Virus record (IMG/VR): IMGVR_UViG_3300025164_000007
Span: 1 to 45,336 of that record
Source of the DNA: a virus
Strand: one strand, 5' to 3'
Length of the DNA stretch: 45,336 nucleotides
Position numbers and translations under genes: made by a program. Under the pieces are notes generated by a model. The model made no database searches. It saw nothing but the letters and a program-made list of their open reading frames with translations, and was not told the origin of the DNA. Positions 1 through 7,921 of this stretch are shown here, in pieces; within the stretch, counting starts at the first letter, position 1, and every line of letters begins with the position of its first letter.

Positions 1-99
1 TTCTCGGCGTCTTCCTCGCGCGGTACGTTGATCGTCAACTCTGCGCTGTCGCCGTCTGGTGTGAGCGAGAACTGCTCGAGATAGCCAACCGTGTCTTGC
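1..99. repeat. Terminal direct repeat, copy 1 (circularisation overlap)
   Basis: These 99 bases are identical to 45238-45336. A perfect overlap of this length at both contig ends is what a k-mer assembler leaves when it closes a circle. An open reading frame also continues correctly across the join. The biological genome is therefore taken to be circular or circularly permuted, about 45,237 bp. Confidence 0.95.
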
Positions 100-311
100 G
101 GCAGCCGTCGCCGCTTGTCTCCGACCTTGACCGGCTGGCTGTCCTTCGGGTCGTCGGCGTGGCCCCATCCGATCGGCACGGCCAGATGCGCCGCACGAAA
201 CTTGGCAAATGTGTCGGCCCAATGCTTCAGCCGGGCCTGCGTGACGTCCAGCGTTCCGTCCGGGCTGTGATATGTCCGCGCGCCGAGCATTGTTTTTTTG
301 AACTTGGCCAT
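1..311 (-). CDS. Capsid maturation protease/scaffold, N-terminal part (gene spans the circle junction)
   Basis: This is the 5' part of the gene that continues at 44415-45336. Reading across the junction in frame, the ORF reaches an ATG at 309-311 beginning MAKFKKTMLG, with an in-frame stop just upstream at 327-329. The whole product is 377 residues. The N-terminal half contains VPIGWGHADDP and VGYLEQF, followed later by LSPVVFETW and ITHVDLVQHPV. This arrangement resembles the Mu I-type prohead protease family, in which the protease is fused to a scaffold. Position directly before decoration and capsid genes fits. No clear Shine-Dalgarno precedes the ATG. Confidence 0.7.
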   Translation of the reverse strand, partial: MAKFKKTMLGARTYHSPDGTLDVTQARLKHWADTFAKFRAAHLAVPIGWGHADDPKDSQPVKVGDKRRRLPQDTVGYLEQFSLTPDGDSAELTINVPREEDAE

Positions 312-429
312 ACTGGACACACTACGTTAGATGCGGGCTATTCACTAGCACCACAGTTTGGGAACGCCGAACGAATCGAGGAAAAACACGTTTCCAGTTG
401 ACATGTTTCCGTGCGGCGGTATCATGAGG
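312..429. other. Gap upstream of the protease gene
   Basis: Upstream region of the protease gene on the minus strand, without a recognisable -10/-35 for it. It contains the plus-strand promoter-like sequence at 398-425. No gene. Confidence 0.5.
398..425 (+). promoter_or_regulatory. Possible sigma70 promoter reading into the GC array
   Basis: TTGACA (398-403, perfect), 16-base spacer, TATCAT (420-425, 5 of 6), plus strand. It lies immediately before the G-rich array, so the array would be transcribed from this strand. About one such match is expected by chance in a genome of this size, so it is only suggestive. Confidence 0.35.
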
Positions 430-705
430 TGGTCGGGGCTCGGCACGGCCAGGCCGGGCTGGGCTGGGTCGGGCTGGGCAGGGCGGGCAGCCCGGGCGTG
501 GCCAGGCATGGCGCGGCAGCCCCGGCTGGGCGGGTCGGGGCGCGGCGGGGCAAGGCTGGGTGGGGCGGGGCAGTTGAGTCGCGGCAGCCGCGGCGGGGCG
601 CGGCGGGGCGCGGCCGGGCCGGGCCGGGTCGGGCAGGGCGAGGCGTGGCAGGCGAGGCGAGGCAGCCGGGGCCAGGCGCGGCTTGGCGAGGCGCGGCTTG
701 GTTCT
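430..705. repeat. GC-rich degenerate pentanucleotide array 1
   Basis: About 275 bp, G-rich on the plus strand, with GGCNN/GGGCN units and recurring GGCAGCC phrases. It ends exactly at the stop codon of the adhesin gene, and the sequence on the plus strand is like the minus strand of array 2. Overlapping ORFs on both strands (e.g. 345-782, 358-774) are compositional shadows. It could be a terminator, a replication or packaging signal, or a host-type repeat. Confidence 0.85.
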
Positions 706-1950
706 TCAAGCCGCGCTGACCTGCCGTACATCGCTTGCTCTGGCGATCCCGTTGCTGAACGTGATTGTTCGTAACGGGTCAAGGATCGATCCTCCCCGCT
801 TCAGATTGCAGGTCGTGATCGTCCTCGACGAATTGTCCTGCGAGGCATCCAGCAACCCCGCAACTTGAGCCGTCGTGATCGCACCGGATGACTTATGAAT
901 GAACGTACCGCCGTCCAAGTTTAATGTGGTCACCGTTGCCGTTCCAAGCAACGTCAACGTGCCGTCCGCGATCGTGACCGTCGTAACGTTGTCGCGCATC
1001 GTCACGTTTCCGGCTTGAATCGTCAGCGTGCCCAACGGCGCTGTGAATCCCGGACCGGCTACTAGCGTGCCGTTAGTGACCTCCGCTGTCAGCAACGCCG
1101 CTGGTTCGCCGTTGAACGCCGATATCGATACGCTTCCGTCCTGCAACCGCAGGCTGTTACTCGCATGCGTGCCCTTCCACACGACCCCACCGATTCCGAC
1201 TTCGGCCGCCGAACCTGTCGATTCGATCAGCAGAGCCGTCTGGACCGACCCGCTATCTATCTTGATCCGGCCCGATCCCGACCCCTCTCCGTAGCCGATC
1301 GTGACCGCGCTGCAATCGATGTCGAAATAGGTCAACCTGTATTCGGGATACCCGCTCGCATTGGTCGCTGGCAATCCAATGGTGCCGATGTAGCTGCGTG
1401 CGACATTGCACGACGTCAGCGTGCCGCTGATTCCATCAAGGCCGTAGAGCACCGACACGTCCGAATTGTCGAACCACAGGTCATCGGCAGCGCCTGGCAC
1501 CCCGGTGGGCGACCAATTGTCCGCATCCGATGCGAAATTCGGACCCGTGGCCGCCGTCGCATTGGCCAGCGTCGCCGTCCCAGTGCCTGCCGTGACCTCT
1601 GTCACAGCCATGCCGCTATTCACATTCCAGGGCACCCCCGCCGTATCGCCCGTCAGCGTCACCACCGACCCGGACACCGTGGCCGTGATCTCAGAGTACT
1701 CCGTGAAATCCGGTCCACCTCCCGATGGCCGGACCGTGGCAGTTGTATCCGTGAAGGTCTCCCCTTCCCAAGCCTGTTTCAACGTCGTGGCCACCTGCGC
1801 CGTGGTTACCAATGTCCCGATCGTCACTAACAGGTCTTTTGCGTTAATCGTCACTGTGATCGTGTCGCCTGCCGCCCATGTCAGCGCAATCGTGATCGTG
1901 TTGACCTCTGCCACAGCCCCGGCCCTGCCCAGCCATCGTTTGTTCGCCAT
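706..1950 (-). CDS. Beta-rich adhesin/head-fibre-like protein
   Basis: 414 residues, ATG behind TAGGAG. The N-terminal part (TITIALTWAAGDTITVTINAKDLLVTIGTL) and the rest are a long series of short strands with many Thr/Gly/Ala, ending in ladders (LTLLGTATVTTLNLDGGTFIHKSSGAITTAQVAGLLDASQDNSS) typical of a parallel beta-helix or beta-solenoid. Proteins of this style are common on phages of environmental bacteria and likely decorate the particle or bind the host. The C-terminus abuts the GC array. Confidence 0.65.
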   Translation of the reverse strand: MANKRWLGRAGAVAEVNTITIALTWAAGDTITVTINAKDLLVTIGTLVTTAQVATTLKQAWEGETFTDTTATVRPSGGGPDFTEYSEITATVSGSVVTLTGDTAGVPWNVNSGMAVTEVTAGTGTATLANATAATGPNFASDADNWSPTGVPGAADDLWFDNSDVSVLYGLDGISGTLTSCNVARSYIGTIGLPATNASGYPEYRLTYFDIDCSAVTIGYGEGSGSGRIKIDSGSVQTALLIESTGSAAEVGIGGVVWKGTHASNSLRLQDGSVSISAFNGEPAALLTAEVTNGTLVAGPGFTAPLGTLTIQAGNVTMRDNVTTVTIADGTLTLLGTATVTTLNLDGGTFIHKSSGAITTAQVAGLLDASQDNSSRTITTCNLKRGGSILDPLRTITFSNGIARASDVRQVSAA

Positions 1951-2017
1951 AAAGAACTCCTACCTCATAACCCGTTCGGGCGCAAAAAACTGGCCGCACA
2001 TAACCCACCAGAGGGAC

Positions 2018-2043
2018 AAATCGGTCTCACCTGAGACCGATTT
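2018..2043. promoter_or_regulatory. Perfect 11-bp hairpin between HTH and adhesin genes
   Basis: AAATCGGTCTC (2018-2028), loop ACCT, GAGACCGATTT (2033-2043). Symmetric, with A-rich and T-rich shoulders, so it can act as a weak bidirectional terminator or as a protein-binding site. It lies between the HTH gene and the adhesin-like gene. Confidence 0.6.
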
Positions 2044-2083
2044 GAAGCCAGAAGGGGGGGATCCCGATTATTTCGTCTTTAAT

Positions 2084-2323
2084 TCATCTCTCTAGCTTCT
2101 TGTAGTAGACCACTCCCAGCCATGCCTTGACCGTGCTTTCCCGCACAGCGAACTTGCCGGACGGCATCCGAACTGCCTCGAGCAACCCCTGTTGAATCCA
2201 CGCCATCACGGTTTGCGGCGACCGATTGAACATGTCCCCAGCCGCCTTGAGCGTCAACAGCGGGTCCTCTTCGTTCGTCTTCGCCTCGACTATCTTCCGC
2301 GAGAGTTCTTTACTTCCAGCCAT
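2084..2323 (-). CDS. HTH DNA-binding protein
   Basis: 79 residues, ATG two bases after the terminase stop. LTLKAAGDMFNRSPQTVMAWIQQGLLEAVRMPSGKFAVRESTVKAWL is a MerR/excisionase-like winged HTH. A regulator directly behind the terminase genes is unusual; it could be a packaging-linked or late-gene regulator. The gap after it holds a hairpin. Confidence 0.65.
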   Translation of the reverse strand: MAGSKELSRKIVEAKTNEEDPLLTLKAAGDMFNRSPQTVMAWIQQGLLEAVRMPSGKFAVRESTVKAWLGVVYYKKLER

Positions 2324-2324
2324 G

Positions 2325-3863
2325 TTATGCCCCTATCTTTAACACGCCGCCCCACGATCCGCTGCGCTGCCGCACGTAGTTCGCCGCATAGCTGCATACG
2401 TCTACTTGATCTGCCGTTTCGTCAGGTCGCCCAGTCCAGCCCAGCAATTCTGACTCGAATTCCGGCATCCATTTCGATGCCTTCGGTACCGTCTTCACGT
2501 CCGGCAGCAGGAACTGCCCCGCCTGTAGCTGGGCCATCAGCCCCGAGTTGATCGCTCGCTCCTGCTTGGCACCCTTCACGTCTCCGACCCGGGCTGTGCG
2601 CATTCCTTCGATTACTGGGTTCACGAGCTCCGTTGTGGTTGCTCCCGATAACTCCGAGGCCAACACTTGCCCGTGGTGCGCGTTTTCCACCAGCGCTAAC
2701 GGCACCGACCAGTCGGCCACGACCCGCTTGATCGCAGCCCGCAATTCATTCCACTCGACCCGATCCCGCCACACATACCGCAGGAAAATCAACTCCGCTG
2801 CCGGCCAATAATCCCACACCGCACATACGCTCCAGCTGGCCGACCGTCCCTTATCCTCGGCCGCCTTTTGCCGACTGGTGCCCGCTGTGTCGATCGTAGC
2901 AAATCGCTGGCACTCGCGCCGCTCGATCAGACCAGCCATCAATTCGCCCGACGGCGCAAGCAAAACCAAATGCTCGCCTCTGACGGTGTAATACCTCAGC
3001 CACTCCGGATCGATCAGTGACCCCTCCGTTACCGTCCAGTCGCCGTTTGCCAACCTGGCCGCTAGCAGCGGGCCAAGTTTGCTTCGCAACCGCCCGATGT
3101 ACTCCTCAACCTCGAGAGACGGGTTATCCGCCACTCTCGAGGGCACAAATACCGCGCCGCACGGTGCCCGGAACCGCAGCCCTGGCGGACTCGGGTCGTA
3201 GGCCGTGTATTGCTTGAGGGCTTCCATGGCTTCCGGCGTAATGAACCGCCTTTTCACCCAGCCTGCACCCGTCGGGTTGGCAGCGCAACGGATCCCACAC
3301 GGGATCGGGTAATCCACCGTCCGCCTCAGTCGAGACCACATGTGCTCATACTGGGTCTCGCTGAATTGCTCGACCTGGTCAAAACAAATTCGGTGAAATT
3401 CGGGGCCGTCATAGGAAAACTTGTCCTTTTCCCGCTGCATGTGGCCGAACCGGATCATCGCTCCGTTGTCGAACACCCACCAGCGTTTCGACGCATTGAA
3501 CCGGCCACCAATCGGCGAGAAAAACCTCCAGGAACGCTCGACTGGCGTCGTCGGCGAACCCTCCAATTGGGTGAATGTCCTACGTAGGAACAGGCCTGAA
3601 AAATCCTTGTATCGCACTCCTTGCTGCAGCCATCGCAACAACGCCTCCGTCTTTCCACCACCCACCGCACCGCCAAATAACACCTCTTCGTCGTCCAATG
3701 CTAGGAATTCAGCCTGCCTCGGGTGATTAACCTGCCTGGCCGTTTCCGTTATTTCCAGGTGGCCTGCCAGTCTCGAGAGATACTCCGCGCTTGGCGAGTT
3801 CTCCAAGGATCTCAGCGCGGAGACCAGCAGCTCGCTGCTCAGATGTGATAGAGGACTGGTCAT
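2325..3863 (-). CDS. terL: Terminase large subunit
   Basis: 512 residues. Walker A FGGAVGGGKTEA (about 63-74), Walker B-like ICFDQVEQF (159-167, Glu165), nuclease motifs ATIDTAGTS (Asp325), ALVENAHHG (Glu393) and ADQVDVC (Asp485/Asp488). Both ATPase and nuclease centres are complete. The ATG at 3861-3863 lies inside the small subunit, a long overlap of 137 bp, with no later start that keeps the ATPase domain intact. Confidence 0.9.
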   Translation of the reverse strand: MTSPLSHLSSELLVSALRSLENSPSAEYLSRLAGHLEITETARQVNHPRQAEFLALDDEEVLFGGAVGGGKTEALLRWLQQGVRYKDFSGLFLRRTFTQLEGSPTTPVERSWRFFSPIGGRFNASKRWWVFDNGAMIRFGHMQREKDKFSYDGPEFHRICFDQVEQFSETQYEHMWSRLRRTVDYPIPCGIRCAANPTGAGWVKRRFITPEAMEALKQYTAYDPSPPGLRFRAPCGAVFVPSRVADNPSLEVEEYIGRLRSKLGPLLAARLANGDWTVTEGSLIDPEWLRYYTVRGEHLVLLAPSGELMAGLIERRECQRFATIDTAGTSRQKAAEDKGRSASWSVCAVWDYWPAAELIFLRYVWRDRVEWNELRAAIKRVVADWSVPLALVENAHHGQVLASELSGATTTELVNPVIEGMRTARVGDVKGAKQERAINSGLMAQLQAGQFLLPDVKTVPKASKWMPEFESELLGWTGRPDETADQVDVCSYAANYVRQRSGSWGGVLKIGA

Positions 3864-4260
3864 CCGTTTTCGCCGCCTCCGGGTGCATCGCGACGTACAT
3901 TTCGGCTTGCGAGATCTCCAACGCCAACAGCTTGTCGATACGCTCCTGTGCCTTTATCTTGTCCCGGTTGCTGGCCTTCGGTTCCGCGATTATCGCCCTG
4001 TATAAAGCCAGCGATTCTGCCCGCAATTCCGTCTTCGCTCGGGCGATTTCCGCCAGCATGATGGTCCGCGCGCGACTGAGGTATTGGTCCTTTACCGTTT
4101 TCGTCGCGCAGCCGAACTTTTGTGCCACGGCCCGAGCTATCACCGATGGGCGCTGACCCTTGGCCAACAACTGGTAGGTCAGCTCTATTCGCTGATCGTA
4201 CTCTATCCTAGTCGGCTTTCTGCCCTTTCGCTTGTCTTCTGCCATGGGATTGCGGTCCAT
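3727..4260 (-). CDS. terS: Terminase small subunit
   Basis: 177 residues; the ATG at 4260 or a second at 4245 are equally plausible starts. Basic N-terminus with a HTH-like segment (QRPSVIARAVAQKFGCATKTVKDQYLSRAR), a central helical region (LAEIARAKTELRAESLALYRAI) and a flexible Gly/Asn-rich tail. It sits directly before the large subunit with which it shares 137 bp of overlap. DNA recognition for packaging is the expected role. Confidence 0.7.
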   Translation of the reverse strand: MDRNPMAEDKRKGRKPTRIEYDQRIELTYQLLAKGQRPSVIARAVAQKFGCATKTVKDQYLSRARTIMLAEIARAKTELRAESLALYRAIIAEPKASNRDKIKAQERIDKLLALEISQAEMYVAMHPEAAKTDDQSSITSEQRAAGLRAEILGELAKRGVSLETGRPPGNNGNGQAG

Positions 4261-4325
4261 TTACAGGGTCTTTGGCCGAGTATCGCGTTCGACTTCCTGC
4301 ATAAATTGCCGTCCTTTGCGTCCGT

Positions 4326-4568
4326 TCACATCAACTCATCTACGCGGCACGGCATGAATTCCGCACACCACTGGGTGCTTTGCACCGTGGGAAAAGTCGT
4401 AAGAATCTGGACGCCCTGCGCACCCATTGGCACAACCACTACCTGCGGCGGGAATCTGCAGCACAAGCCGACTTTCGCGCCCAGGTCTCGCGGATTTGGC
4501 TGCGACTTGTACCAATTGCACTTTATACATTGGGCTTCGATTTCTGCCTCGCCGTTGTTTTCGGACAT
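4326..4568 (-). CDS. Cys-rich small phage protein
   Basis: 80 residues from the ATG at 4566-4568. Cysteines are in the order CIKCNWY, GLCCRFPPQ, then a gap and TVQSTQWCAEFMPC, a pattern seen in short, widely distributed phage proteins (C-x2-C, CR-PP, WC-E). It probably binds zinc or an iron-sulfur centre. No function assigned. Confidence 0.65.
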   Translation of the reverse strand: MSENNGEAEIEAQCIKCNWYKSQPNPRDLGAKVGLCCRFPPQVVVVPMGAQGVQILTTFPTVQSTQWCAEFMPCRVDELM

Positions 4569-4578
4569 GTTTTTACCG

Positions 4579-4908
4579 CTACTTAAGACTTTCCATCCCG
4601 TGTAACGTAAACGTGACCGCGTTGGCTGTGGCCGACGACACCGCGATATTCCCGGCGTCCTCATTCATCGGTCCAATCCCGAGTCGCAGCGTGGCCTTGG
4701 CCGCGATCTGCAAATCGAAATACAACGCTGTCGCGGCCGAGTACGTTGTCCCGTCGTGGTCCTGATACACTCGGAGCGTGTCTGCGCTCGCCGTCGTGTT
4801 GACGCAGGTCAGCGTCATATTTGAAGTTTCCACCCCGGCGGCCGGCGAGTAAATGGACGTAGCTGTCCCGGCTGCCGTCTGCGTCTGACCGAGTTGTTTT
4901 TGTGACAT
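4579..4908 (-). CDS. Small beta-rich virion protein
   Basis: 109 residues, ATG start. Thr/Ala/Ser-rich with strands (TATSIYSPAAGVETSNMTLTCVNTTASADTLRVYQDHDG, AKATLRLGIGPMNEDAGNIAVSS). Similar small proteins occur near tail or head-fibre genes in metagenomic phages; exact role unknown. Confidence 0.6.
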   Translation of the reverse strand: MSQKQLGQTQTAAGTATSIYSPAAGVETSNMTLTCVNTTASADTLRVYQDHDGTTYSAATALYFDLQIAAKATLRLGIGPMNEDAGNIAVSSATANAVTFTLHGMESLK

Positions 4909-4910
4909 TT

Positions 4911-5237
4911 CTACTCCTTAACCAATAGAGCCGGAACCTCTCGACCCAGGATCCACAACGCCGATGCGCGATGCATTCCATTTACCGGGAACCAATCTCC
5001 GTCGCGTACCTGTATCTCGTCTCCCGGTTCTGGATTGAATGGTTCTCGGCGAAATCGATCAATCCACTTGAACATCCGCACAACTTCGTTCCACTCGACA
5101 CGGTAATCTGGTGACGGCCTCGGCAGGTCCAGATCATTCAGCAACGCCCCAGTATGGAGCAAATCACGACAAGCCCTCCAAAACGGCACGGCCCGCTTGT
5201 CCAGAGTCAGGTCCGGTATGATCTCGAGTACGATCAC
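4911..5237 (-). CDS. Small protein with ParB/Srx-like motif
   Basis: 108 residues, GTG start overlapping the upstream stop. The C-terminal part DWFPVNGMHRASALWILGREVPALLV has the G-x-HR...A...G...VP pattern of the ParB/sulfiredoxin-like fold, here in a very short protein. Such a domain in the middle of virion genes is unexpected; it may bind nucleotides or DNA, or simply be a structural fold. Not confident about its function. Confidence 0.45.
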   Translation of the reverse strand: MIVLEIIPDLTLDKRAVPFWRACRDLLHTGALLNDLDLPRPSPDYRVEWNEVVRMFKWIDRFRREPFNPEPGDEIQVRDGDWFPVNGMHRASALWILGREVPALLVKE

Positions 5238-7921
5238 GCATTTACCGCATTGTTTACCCGTTCGATGAAAATCAACGAGGCGTATTCCGGCGTGTGGTCC
5301 GCCGGGTCCATGTAGCTCGACGATGTGATGTGCACCAATCCCGAAGCGGTCCCGCCCTCCGGATACGCTGGCTCAATGTTCACCGTGTGTGTCAGAGGTC
5401 CCCACGCGCCGGCCAACAAGCAAACCAAGTCTGGTTCAACCGGATCGCCGGTGCAACCGACCCGGCGAGCCTGATCAGGAGTCCAAGCTTCATAATCCGC
5501 TTTCCAACCCAACGACGGCGTGTCCAGATTGATCGGATGATTGTGGCGCAATTGCGCAACTGTGTGATTATCTACCGAGGCCTCATGGGTGTGATCGAGC
5601 GCCACCGCAAGCTCAAATTGACTGTGCCCTTCTACGAACACGAATAAATTATGCCAGTGTTCCTTATTTCCGCCCTGTTCGCCGGCGCTAAGCGATCCCC
5701 TCACAAACCGATCGATCAGGCTGATCCCGCTGCCATGGGCGACCGCCGAATTGGCCGATCCGTCCATCACCTCCCAACCTGGCGGGATGGCCGCGACCGA
5801 CCCTGACCACATCTTCACCGTCCCGATCTTGTCGTCCAAATAGTCCGACACGCAGACAAACTTGCCATCCTGCCCCAAGCGCGCGGCGATCACATCACCC
5901 GTGACCACGTTCGGATCCATCTCCGCGACCTGGGGCAGGTAGATAGTCTTAGTCACCCCCGTGTCCACATTGATGCCGTCAACATCTTCCGCCGGATTGC
6001 AGAGGACCGTATCCGCGAACGTCTCGATTCTCCAGTTCTCGCTCGCCTTGAAGTAAAACGTCTCCTGATCCTTCGCGGCCAAATACAGAGGTCTTGCCAC
6101 GCCATCCGTTGGCGTGAAGTCGAACCCGGCCGAATAGGCAACGAACTTGCCACCGTGCGTCAGGAAGTACGGATCGGCCGCGGCATCCGAGCCGAGAAAC
6201 GCGAACCACCCCGCCGTCCCCAGTGTGTTCGTTCCATCGCCGCACAACTCTCCACTTACCTGGGCCGGGGTGACCAGGTTGGCGTCCCACACACAGACCG
6301 GGGTGCCTCCGGCGGTTTCCTCGCTCGCTTGGCCTCGACCATCCGGTGTGCCGGCGACCTGGATCATGAACTGCGGTTGTGCCGACCCGGCTTCACCCTT
6401 CCGCACCAAGTAAACCGGTCTGGTCGAGCCCCCGCTTGTCGCGATTCCGTACAACCGCGCGATGAGTCTGTCCTTCTGTTTCAGCTGGACGATCGCTGAT
6501 TCGCTCACCCCCGACAGGTCGGACGGCCGGATCCAACATGCCTCGAGCGTGTCATAGCCAACAGCCGTCCACCGGATCACAAAACCAGGAAACAGGCCGT
6601 CCACATTGGCCGTCAAGTCCGCGCCCGTCGCGCTTGCCCCATCATCCACCTGTACCAACTGTGCCACGCGCGGATGCACTGGGTAGGAAGGCCTGGACAG
6701 GTCCAGCGTGGCCAGGTGCTCGTCAACGGTCTTGTCGCGCTGCGCTATGCGCTCCGTGATCGGCCGCCGTACGATTTCTGTGACCAGCCCTCCACCGTCC
6801 CCATAGTCACGCCAAATCAATTCCGAGATTTCGGCCCCTGGAATGATTGTCTTGACAAGGCCCGAATACGTGCGCCGCAGGCGCTCCTCCGAGACATCTA
6901 TTCGACGCACGATATTCAGGCCAATCTCGTTTGCGCGTGTCTGCAGCGCAGCTGAGTTCGTGTTTAGGTTCGTGTAATCGAACAACGCTGGCAGATCGTC
7001 CCACACCGACACGATGGTGCCCGCCTGCGCGCCAGCGATAGCCGTCGCGTAGTCCTTCGACACAGCGGGACTCATCTCCCAGTTGTCGACTAAAGGCGTG
7101 TCCATCTCAATGCCGTGGTACGTCTCGCGGCGCGCGAAGAACACCCGAATCTTTTCCGGCATGTTGGCAAGCTGATAATTCTCCTGGGGATCGTAATCGT
7201 AAAGTTTCCTGTCTTCTATCCGATCCAACGCGGCCAGCAATCCTGTTTGCGCAACGCCCAACTGAACGTAGGTGAACACATCCAATATCGGATCGTAAAC
7301 CGTCGTGCAGCCGATCTTTTCCAAAACTACATGCAGCCCACGCCATGCGCTAACACCGATGAACCGCCAACCCTCCGGCGTGCCGTCCGGCGTGTACGGC
7401 AGCGCTGGTGCCGTGCCAGCCACCGTTGACGGCAGACTGGCCCATAGGTTTGTGGCCAATGTTTGCCACGTCCAAACTGACCCGCTGTTCAACGATGCCG
7501 TGTAATACAAACCCGTCCCCGATGTGGTGCTCGGCGCTGGGATCCGTACGTTGTACTGGGCGTTGATCGAGGAATACTGAAGTTGACGCCGTTTGTCCTC
7601 AAGGTATACCAGCCGCGGGGCTCGAGCGTCGCCTGCCACCGATTGGCTCATTGTCGAAGATTTGACGATGGACAGGTTTTCGATATCGATGATCGTCTTT
7701 CCGTCAACGAAACGCAGCGTGTGGAATTCGTTGCGGCCGAGCTCGTCCAGCAACTTCCTGGTCATCAGTACCCACGCCTGGCCAGGCTTCTCTCCCCGGC
7801 CGCACGTGTAGCTGTTGGCTCGTTGCCAGAAATCCGTAGGCGTCCTGTTGGTTATCGCGTATTCGTAGACCTCGCGCGGGTGCGTCAGCCTCTTGCCACC
7901 CAGCTCAGCGTAGATCGCCAC
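5234..7921 (-). CDS. Large tail/collar-domain structural protein
   Basis: 895 residues, GTG start overlapping the previous stop. No recognised domain in the first 600 residues beyond a mixed alpha/beta N-terminus (about 1-90) and repeated strands. Residues about 685-750 (DKIGTVKMWSGSVAAIPPGWEVMDG...LIDRFVRGS) are a phage tail collar-like element, followed by a His-rich region (HWHNLFVFVEGHSQFELAVALDHTHE). A long tail fibre or baseplate protein with a receptor-binding tip is the best interpretation. Confidence 0.6.
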   Translation of the reverse strand: MAIYAELGGKRLTHPREVYEYAITNRTPTDFWQRANSYTCGRGEKPGQAWVLMTRKLLDELGRNEFHTLRFVDGKTIIDIENLSIVKSSTMSQSVAGDARAPRLVYLEDKRRQLQYSSINAQYNVRIPAPSTTSGTGLYYTASLNSGSVWTWQTLATNLWASLPSTVAGTAPALPYTPDGTPEGWRFIGVSAWRGLHVVLEKIGCTTVYDPILDVFTYVQLGVAQTGLLAALDRIEDRKLYDYDPQENYQLANMPEKIRVFFARRETYHGIEMDTPLVDNWEMSPAVSKDYATAIAGAQAGTIVSVWDDLPALFDYTNLNTNSAALQTRANEIGLNIVRRIDVSEERLRRTYSGLVKTIIPGAEISELIWRDYGDGGGLVTEIVRRPITERIAQRDKTVDEHLATLDLSRPSYPVHPRVAQLVQVDDGASATGADLTANVDGLFPGFVIRWTAVGYDTLEACWIRPSDLSGVSESAIVQLKQKDRLIARLYGIATSGGSTRPVYLVRKGEAGSAQPQFMIQVAGTPDGRGQASEETAGGTPVCVWDANLVTPAQVSGELCGDGTNTLGTAGWFAFLGSDAAADPYFLTHGGKFVAYSAGFDFTPTDGVARPLYLAAKDQETFYFKASENWRIETFADTVLCNPAEDVDGINVDTGVTKTIYLPQVAEMDPNVVTGDVIAARLGQDGKFVCVSDYLDDKIGTVKMWSGSVAAIPPGWEVMDGSANSAVAHGSGISLIDRFVRGSLSAGEQGGNKEHWHNLFVFVEGHSQFELAVALDHTHEASVDNHTVAQLRHNHPINLDTPSLGWKADYEAWTPDQARRVGCTGDPVEPDLVCLLAGAWGPLTHTVNIEPAYPEGGTASGLVHITSSSYMDPADHTPEYASLIFIERVNNAVNA

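Noticed and set aside
345-782. Long ORFs on both strands through the GC-rich array at 430-705
   Set aside because: The array is low-complexity and open in several frames at once; the predicted proteins are repetitive Arg/Gly/Pro/Ala and have no ribosome sites.
4261-4330. 24-residue ORF between the Cys-rich gene and terS
   Set aside because: It starts with GTG overlapping the upstream stop, but has no clear ribosome site and no similarity; could be translated by coupling but cannot be supported.
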